From the NCBI RefSeq assembly GCF_041320605.1, contig NZ_CP166679.1, positions 3,520,001 through 3,584,000 of the forward strand: a DNA stretch of 64,000 nt, given 5' to 3'. Within the stretch, counting starts at the first letter, position 1; every line of letters starts with the position of its first letter. Below the pieces are notes generated by a model. The model saw nothing but the letters and a program-made list of their open reading frames with translations, ran no database searches and had not been told where the DNA came from. A program made the translations under genes and the position numbers. This document shows positions 61,699-64,000 of this stretch, piece after piece. The DNA is from Arenibacter antarcticus (lineage in GTDB: Bacteria; Bacteroidota; Bacteroidia; Flavobacteriales; Flavobacteriaceae).

Positions 61699-62010
61699 CC
61701 CAAATCTTACCCAAGAACTTTGCGCTTGGATCCTGTCCGATTTTTGTAGTATTCGGGCAGATAAGCCTGCCCGTTCCGTTCAGGCGGGCCTGCCTTGCGG
61801 TCCTTTAGGTGTATAGCAAAAATAGTATTGGGCGCACCTACTTTGGATTTGGCTCTTTCTCTTTTTCCGTCCATATAAGAAATCCCTTGTAAACTTCTGG
61901 GTGTTCCTTGAAAAATCATTCAGCTCTGTAGAAACAGCTGCTTTTCCCTCCTGGAAGGCTACTTCTTTTTCTTCCTCGAATTGTCGCACTTGATAGCGTA
62001 TACAAACCAA
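61699..62010 (-). pseudogene. Copy C of the right-edge gene tail, frameshifted
   Basis: The minus strand reads YQVRQFEEEKEVAFQEGKAA and VSTELNDF, then after a one-base shift FKEHPEVYKGFLIWTEKEKE and PNPK with TAG. The intact copy (63640-64000) reads YQVRQFEEEKEVAFQEGRAA...FREHPEVYKGFLIWTEKEKETNPK. The downstream flank (61699-61800) with its GCCTGCCCG/CGGGCCTGC palindrome is also copied. Confidence 0.75.
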
Positions 62011-62125
62011 ATTTGATAACCTGTAACGATAAGGTTTAATAATATATTAAACTTCTTTAAGAGACCTCTATAGTTTGAGTAGAGGGTAGGAGGAGAGATA
62101 TAGAGTTCTATCGTTTGATTGAATT

Positions 62126-62431
62126 TTATAAATGTCTGATAAAATCCATTCTTTCGCCTAAAACGCGGATTATGAAAATTCCATTATTAATCCTGTTATA
62201 AAAGATTACATGCGATTTATACCGGTATCGAAGTAGCAAGGTTTCATTCCCATGCAGGTAGAACCTTCCCATTTCTGGCCTGTCGGTCAATTCTTGAAAA
62301 CAGGTAATAAGACCATTCTTATAAACACGAGCTTGGTTAATTCCAAAATTTTCAATGGTATATTCCGCAATTTTTTCAAGGTCAGATTCTGCACTTTTAC
62401 TAAGAAGGTATTTAGCCATTCTTTTTGGCAT
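62126..62431 (-). CDS. ParE-type toxin
   Basis: 101 residues of the RelE/ParE superfamily: YLLSKSAESDLEKIAEYTIENFGINQARVYKNGLITCFQELTDRPEMGRFY, then LLLRYRYKSHVIFYNRINNGIFIIRVLGERMDFIRHL, where the S.A..DL..I..YT...FG..QA start and ..R.MD...HL end are the ParE pattern. Known ParE toxins poison DNA gyrase. Its start overlaps the end of the antitoxin gene by 20 bp. Confidence 0.9.
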   Translation of the reverse strand: MPKRMAKYLLSKSAESDLEKIAEYTIENFGINQARVYKNGLITCFQELTDRPEMGRFYLHGNETLLLRYRYKSHVIFYNRINNGIFIIRVLGERMDFIRHL

Positions 62432-62666
62432 ATTTCAATTCGGCATCCTTCCAGATATCATCGACACTTTTATCGCTTACACCACTTGCTAAGCCCTCAT
62501 CAAGCGCCATTTCAAGTGCGATTAGGTCTTGTTGAGTGGACTGATGGGTTCTGACCAAATGTCTTATATATTCACTATCGTTGGTGAAGTCGCCCTTTTC
62601 AATCTGCTTCTTAATCCATTCATCCTGTTGCTCTGTAAAAGTTATTGATTTTCTAATTACCCCCAT
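62412..62666 (-). CDS. ParD-type antitoxin (ribbon-helix-helix)
   Basis: 84 residues beginning MGVIRKSITFTEQQDEWIKKQIEKGDFTNDSEYIRHLVRTHQ, the ParD/CC2985 ribbon-helix-helix, followed by a disordered toxin-binding tail. Antitoxin-first order, as usual for parDE. A palindrome directly upstream is its likely operator. Confidence 0.9.
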   Translation of the reverse strand: MGVIRKSITFTEQQDEWIKKQIEKGDFTNDSEYIRHLVRTHQSTQQDLIALEMALDEGLASGVSDKSVDDIWKDAELKYAKKNG

Positions 62667-62668
62667 AA

Positions 62669-62695
62669 TGCACCAATATTATTATAATTGATGCA
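62669..62695 (-). promoter_or_regulatory. Operator-like palindrome of parDE
   Basis: TGCACCAAT (62669-62677) and ATTGATGCA (62687-62695) are inverted with one mismatch, right in front of the parD start codon at 62666. Confidence 0.5.
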
Positions 62696-62864
62696 AATTA
62701 ATAATTATTAAGACATCTTGCAATTATTTTATTTATAATTTTATTTGGATTTTTGCTATTGGAAATGCCCTGTCGGTTCTTCCTAGAAAAAGGGTGCCTT
62801 GACGTATGGGTAAAAGGTTAGATTTATAATCCATCTCAAAATATACAATTTGTCCAAATAGGCT

Positions 62865-63146
62865 TTAGTAAAGTTTTTCTTCTAACGCATCCCTCCATTG
62901 AATAAAACCCTTACTATCATTAGAATAATCGTGTATAATTCGGCTAAAGTTTACGGGTTGAGATTCCAAATAAAACTGCCTGCCCTGATTTCTAATTGTA
63001 TTCAATGCCGAATCAACAGAAGCTAGATGTTCCTTTAAGGGTGAGGTCTTTTTTTCGAAATGCCAAATGTAAGTCGCTTCTTCAGTATCTAAAGTTTCCA
63101 AAATCACATGGAATGGATTATCAAAAACTTGACCTATTAGCCTTTT
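62865..63146 (-). pseudogene. C-terminal part of an unrecognised protein
   Basis: The frame reads KRLIGQVFDNPFHVILETLD then TEEATYIWHFEKKTSPLKEH and ends FIQWRDALEEKLY. It is open from a TGA at 63149 with no ATG; a GTG at 63107 could serve as start, but LIGQVFDNPFHVILE upstream looks like part of the same protein. I do not know the family. Probably a truncated gene; 80 residues could still be made from GTG 63107. Confidence 0.5.
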
Positions 63147-63149
63147 TCA

Positions 63150-63519
63150 TTTTGTACTAATATAAATAGCGAAATTGTTAATGTTGAGCGTTAACTAGTA
63201 AGTAGAATAATTGAAATATGGTAATAGGTTTTATTACAAAATGTCCAGTTTATTAGTTAGAAAACTGGACATTTTGAATGCTTATGGATAACCAGTTTTT
63301 ATTGTAAACCTCTGAAAATATTGAGGACAAGATAGATAAGTTGCCTAAAAGGGTTAGAGCTCACCTATATAGATTTTTATAAAACAGTGACTAGGTGGGA
63401 AGCCATTATTAAATATCAATATAGAACGGCCGACTCCAGAAAAGAAAAAATACATTTAAGGAAGCCTATTAGGTTACTGAGGTTATTTGTGAAAAATTCT
63501 TTAGGCTGACTTTCTGTTC
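63150..63519. other. Intergenic region with a strong hairpin
   Basis: AAAATGTCCAGTTT (63238-63251) and AAAACTGGACATTTT (63261-63275) form a perfect hairpin with A- and T-runs on either side, fit for a bidirectional terminator. The rest shows no gene. Confidence 0.6.
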
Positions 63520-64000
63520 ATGCCCCAAATCTTACCCCAAAACTTTGCGCCTGGATCCAATGCTGTTTTTGTAGTGTTCAGGCAGATAAGCCTACCTTGC
63601 CGTCAGGCAGGCGTAGAGCAAAATCGGATAGGGCGCAACCTACTTTGGATTTGTCTCTTTCTCTTTTTCCGTCCAAATCAGAAATCCCTTGTAGACTTCT
63701 GGGTGTTCACGGAAATACGTATTAAATTGTTTTGAAATAGCTGCTCTTCCCTCCTGGAAGGCTACTTCCTTTTCTTCCTCGAACTGTCTAACCTGATAGC
63801 CTAGATAGCCCAATGTGGAAATGGAAAGTATTGGAATCGCCAGTATCATAATTAGGAACCATTTCGGAATTAGGAGTGCCGTTTTTATTTCCTGTTTTAC
63901 TTCACTAAGCCCCGTATTTTGCTCTCGGAAGCGATTGTCCTGTGTTTTATTGAGTTCCTCCTGTTTGTACCGTATTCGGGATATATCCTGTACGGTCTCG
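63520..64000 (-). CDS. C-terminal part of a coiled-coil membrane protein, cut by window edge, with its copied 3' flank
   Basis: The coding part is 63640-64000; the frame is open to the right edge, so the start lies outside. Visible is a charged coiled-coil-like stretch (QDISRIRYKQEELNKTQDNR, REQNTGLSEVKQEIKTALLI), one membrane helix (WFLIMILAIPILSISTLGYLGY) and a tail (QVRQFEEEKEVAFQEGRAAI ... FLIWTEKEKETNPK). I do not recognise the family; the layout recalls accessory proteins of mobilisation or conjugation genes, which is a guess. Bases 63520-63639 are its 3' flank. Tail and flank recur in decayed form at 59770, 60677 and 61699. Confidence 0.6.

Overview
The window comes from a marine member of the Bacteroidetes, most likely a flavobacterium. 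It is AT-rich and carries SusC/SusD-type transport, FecR with a Bacteroidetes-type ECF sigma factor, a T9SS type B (CHU_C) surface protein, a UpxY-type antiterminator and -7 boxes of the TAnnTTTG class. No rRNA, intact tRNA, CRISPR array, complete insertion sequence, integrase or transposase was seen.

Layout. (1) 1-7857, minus strand: a polysaccharide export/assembly locus with a WecA/MraY-like initiating transferase, UpxY antiterminator, WecB, WecC, a Wzx-type flippase and a glycosyltransferase cut by the window edge. A 1.2 kb block of intergenic repeats lies between upxY and wecB. (2) 7.9-13.2 kb: gene-poor, built of repeat modules, with one RelE/HigB-HigA-like toxin-antitoxin pair. (3) 13.2-19.9 kb: an MscS-type channel, a HipA-like kinase/DUF3037 pair and a TonB-dependent receptor, between two inverted copies of a roughly 175 bp repeat. 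(4) 20-33.2 kb: a YceI protein whose 5' end is lost next to a repeat, a dienelactone hydrolase, and a SusCD nutrient locus (ECF sigma, FecR, SusC, SusD, Gfo/Idh oxidoreductase, DUF1080 hydrolase, MFS permease, amidohydrolase). No glycoside hydrolase of a classical family is present, which suggests oxidative or 3-keto sugar chemistry. (5) 33.5-44.5 kb: small stress genes, a sulfatase and three exported FAD-dependent oxidoreductases, with fossils of a second sulfatase and probably a CstA-type transporter. (6) 44.7-50.5 kb: a 1908-residue secreted CHU_C protein. (7) 50.5-64 kb: an accessory region rich in toxin-antitoxin genes and gene fossils (TacA/TacT, cupin, HigA, alpha/beta hydrolase), with a K+ channel, a BAAT-type esterase, a Fic protein, two HigBA pairs and one ParDE pair. 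The TA modules are separated by decayed copies of the 3' tail of one gene whose least decayed copy runs off the right edge.

Main points of interest. First, the intergenic repeats of regions 1-4 contain an element with three successive hairpins. Their stem sequences differ between copies while pairing is kept (compensatory change), and the element occurs in both orientations; this points to a selected RNA or cruciform structure. Second, the TA array at 59.7-64 kb has the same gene tail between modules, like a cassette array. Third, the fic promoter is bracketed by two GAGCCGAT palindromes, and an orphan copy of one lies 24 kb away. Functional assignments come from reading motifs by eye; no database search was run.
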